A stretch of DNA of 5,804 nt. Origin: CALELM01 sp045617105. GTDB taxonomy: Bacteria; Bacillota; Negativicutes; Selenomonadales; Selenomonadaceae. Every line of letters starts with the position of its first letter. Positions within the stretch are counted from its first letter, which is position 1. Below the pieces are notes generated by a model. The model had not been told where the DNA came from and did not search any database. It saw only the letters and a program-made list of their open reading frames with translations. Shown here in pieces: positions 4,226-5,804 of this stretch. Where the stretch lies: positions 1 to 5,804 of the forward strand of contig JAZLHW010000197.1 in the NCBI GenBank assembly GCA_045617105.1, written 5' to 3'. Made by a program: the position numbers and the translations under genes.

Positions 4226-5432
4226 TGAAAGCTTTCGCATGGCAATAACGGCATTGATGGCAAACAAGCTGCGCTCTCTTTTGACGATGCTGGGAATCAT
4301 CATTGGCGTTGGCGCAGTGATTGCGATGGTGTCTGTGGGCATGGGTGTTCGGAGCAACGTGCAGTCCTCGATTGCGAGCCTTGGCAGCAATATGCTGGTA
4401 GTTTCTCCCGGCTCATCCGGCAGGGGAGGCGTTCGAGGCGCGGCAGGCTCTATGACGACCTTGAAATATGAGGACTGCAATGCCATTCGGGACAAGGTGA
4501 AGGGCATCGACTACGTTTCTCCAACGGTATCCCGTTCTTACCAAGCAGTCAACGGCAACCAAAACTGGAACACGACTGTCTACGGCGTAACGCCTGAGTA
4601 TATGCATATTCGCTCGCTGGAGATCAGCACAGGTTCTTTTGTCGGCAAGACGGACTTGGACAAGAGGCAGAGAGTGGCAGTTATCGGGACAACGGTAGCA
4701 ACGAACCTCTTTGGCACGGAAAATCCTGTGGGAAAGAATATCCGCCTCAACAACCAGCCGTTCAAGGTCATAGGCGTTCTTTTGAGCAAGGGACAGTCCT
4801 CGATGGGACAGGATCAGGACGATGCTGTGTACATTCCGCTGACTACGGCACAGGAGCGTATGCTGGGCATTACCCATGTGCAATCTATCAATGTGCAGGT
4901 CACGGATCAAAACAAAATGGATCAGGTGCAGGCAGAGATAGAGACGCTTCTCCGCCAGCGGCATCATATTGTTGCAGGCAAGGAGGATGATTTCAATGTG
5001 CGGAATCTGACCAGTCTGATGGAGACTATGACGCAGACAACGACCATGATTACTTTGCTTCTTGGAAGTATTGCTGGAATTTCCTTGATCGTTGGCGGTA
5101 TCGGTATCATGAATATCATGATGGTTTCCGTTACGGAACGCACGAGAGAGATCGGTATTCGCAAGGCACTGGGGGCAACCTTTGAAAATATTATGATGCA
5201 GTTTATGATAGAGTCGATGGTTATCGGCATTGTCGGCGGTATCATCGGAATAGGCTGCGGCTGCGTGGTGTCGTCTCTCATTGCAAAGATCGGTAATTTT
5301 GTAACGGTCATTACCATTGCGCCAATCGTGGGTTCGTTCCTGTTTTCCGTTGGCATAGGTCTGTTCTTTGGGATCTATCCTGCGAGGAAGGCGGCGAAGC
5401 TCGATCCAATCGAAGCATTGCGATATGAATAA
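4215..5432 (+). CDS. MacB-type ABC transporter permease
   Basis: The 405-residue inner-membrane permease has the MacB (type VII ABC) layout. The first membrane helix lies at about 21-43 (LLTMLGIIIGVGAVIAMVSV), the large periplasmic MacB core domain at about 44-275, then three C-terminal helices at about 279-302, 331-353 and 367-389. The loop after the second helix, TERTREIGIRKALGA (308-322), is the conserved cytoplasmic coupling segment that contacts the ATPase. The C-terminus ends PARKAAKLDPIEALRYE, the FtsX/MacB signature. The ATG at 4215 matches the usual start, with AAGGAAAGG upstream (4194-4202). An in-frame ATG at 4191 would add eight residues but has GAGAG touching it, with no spacer. 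It overlaps the ATPase gene by 11 nt and ends 19 nt before a terminator. Family assignment is secure; the cargo could be a drug, peptide, lipid or metabolite. Confidence 0.95.
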   Translation: MLFNESFRMAITALMANKLRSLLTMLGIIIGVGAVIAMVSVGMGVRSNVQSSIASLGSNMLVVSPGSSGRGGVRGAAGSMTTLKYEDCNAIRDKVKGIDYVSPTVSRSYQAVNGNQNWNTTVYGVTPEYMHIRSLEISTGSFVGKTDLDKRQRVAVIGTTVATNLFGTENPVGKNIRLNNQPFKVIGVLLSKGQSSMGQDQDDAVYIPLTTAQERMLGITHVQSINVQVTDQNKMDQVQAEIETLLRQRHHIVAGKEDDFNVRNLTSLMETMTQTTTMITLLLGSIAGISLIVGGIGIMNIMMVSVTERTREIGIRKALGATFENIMMQFMIESMVIGIVGGIIGIGCGCVVSSLIAKIGNFVTVITIAPIVGSFLFSVGIGLFFGIYPARKAAKLDPIEALRYE

Positions 5433-5451
5433 AAATGAATGAAGTACATTT

Positions 5452-5497
5452 CCTGCCATTGGATTTTTCCGTGGCAGGTTTTTGTTGCGTTTTTTTT
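5452..5497 (+). terminator. Intrinsic terminator of the efflux operon
   Basis: CCTGCCA (5452-5458) pairs with TGGCAGG (5472-5478). Inside, GGA pairs with TCC around a T-rich loop. TTTTT follows at once and a second run of eight T lies at 5490-5497. It begins 19 nt after the permease stop and closes the four-gene unit. Confidence 0.88.
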
Positions 5498-5513
5498 GGG
5501 TGAATTGTATGAT
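5485..5513 (+). promoter_or_regulatory. Probable promoter of the DUF1703-type gene
   Basis: TTGCGT (5485-5490) and TATGAT (5508-5513) are 17 nt apart. The -10 is good and the -35 only fair. It starts within the T-rich tail of the operon terminator, so it would give the last gene its own transcript, starting near 5520. Confidence 0.4.
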
Positions 5514-5543
5514 GGAACTAAGAAGAATGGGGAGGGATGTTCT

Positions 5544-5804
5544 ATGCGGACGGCAGCGGTTGGTGTGCAGGACTTTGCAAAGCTTCGGGAGAACAACTGT
5601 TTCTATGTAGATAAGACGGCATTTATCAAGGAATGGTGGGAAAGTGGAGATGATGTGACTGCTATTATGCGTCCCCGCAGGTTCGGCAAGACCTTGACGA
5701 TGGATATGGTGGCGAAGTTCTTCTCCGTGGAGTACCAAGGAAGGAGCGATCTCTTCGAGGGGCTTTTGATTTGGGAGGACGAGAAGTATCGGAATTTGCA
5801 GGGG
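5544..5804 (+). CDS. AAA-ATPase-like (DUF1703-type) protein, 5' part only
   Basis: The first 87 codons are present and the frame is still open at the window end. The N-terminus has the family layout: VGVQDFAKLRENNCFYVDKT (6-25), where the YVDKT box is typical, then RPRRFGKT (43-50), the Walker-A-like motif of the AAA-ATPase-like domain. Full-length members are usually over 500 residues and end in a PD-(D/E)XK nuclease-like domain (DUF1703). Their function is unknown; spread by transfer and expansion in Bacteroidetes and Firmicutes genomes are well known. ATG at 5544 is chosen because GGGGAGGG (5529-5536) lies 7 nt before it. It belongs to a unit separate from the pump, after a terminator. Confidence 0.85.
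   Translation, partial: MRTAAVGVQDFAKLRENNCFYVDKTAFIKEWWESGDDVTAIMRPRRFGKTLTMDMVAKFFSVEYQGRSDLFEGLLIWEDEKYRNLQG

Noticed and set aside
4413..5738. Long minus-strand frame of 441 codons
   Set aside because: It lies opposite the permease, the operon terminator and the start of the DUF1703-type gene; His/Arg-rich with no recognisable domain, so a mirror artefact.
1..5804. CRISPR array, tRNA, rRNA or intact insertion sequence
   Set aside because: No regularly spaced repeats, no cloverleaf pattern and no transposase with terminal inverted repeats were seen.

Overview
The window reads like the chromosome of a diderm Firmicute, most likely a Negativicutes member of the Selenomonas kind. This is an inference. 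It rests on strong AGGAGG-type ribosome sites, consensus sigma-A promoters and T-rich intrinsic terminators, together with a TolC-type outer-membrane channel that only makes sense in a two-membrane cell, and an AAA-ATPase-like/DUF1703 gene of a type common in such genomes. No rRNA, tRNA, CRISPR array or intact insertion sequence is visible.

Bases 1-370 hold what I read as a compact, Fst/par-like type I toxin-antitoxin module. A 28-codon minus-strand ORF (205-291) encodes a hydrophobic peptide ending in K-W-L-N-E-R-L. It converges on a plus-strand promoter (64-92), which would make an RNA of about 77 nt ending at a hairpin (137-168) lying between the two. The 5' part of that RNA repeats, almost base for base, the strand opposite the toxin start region (103-133 against 268-301). 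That is the geometry of an antitoxin RNA that pairs with the toxin's translation initiation site.

Bases 371-767 have no convincing gene but much structure: three DnaA-box matches (408-468), a terminator-like hairpin (414-449), a run of ten C (491-500), a perfect 18-bp palindrome (504-521), an inverted repeat (524-548), another hairpin with a T run (574-614), and a very strong terminator (701-741). A 34-nt core of that terminator is repeated exactly at 1-34. A 59-codon minus-strand frame (520-699) is open but I do not recognise it.

Bases 768-5497 are one transcription unit: a near-perfect sigma-A promoter (768-796), a leader of about 127 nt, then four tightly packed genes and a terminator (5452-5497). 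The genes encode a TolC-like outer-membrane channel, a MacA-like periplasmic adaptor, a MacB/LolD-type ATPase and a MacB-type permease. Together they make a complete tripartite ABC efflux pump. ATPase and permease work at the inner membrane, the adaptor bridges the periplasm and the TolC homologue forms the exit duct. The substrate cannot be read from the sequence.

Bases 5498-5804 hold a probable promoter and the first 87 codons of an AAA-ATPase-like (DUF1703-type) gene that runs off the window.
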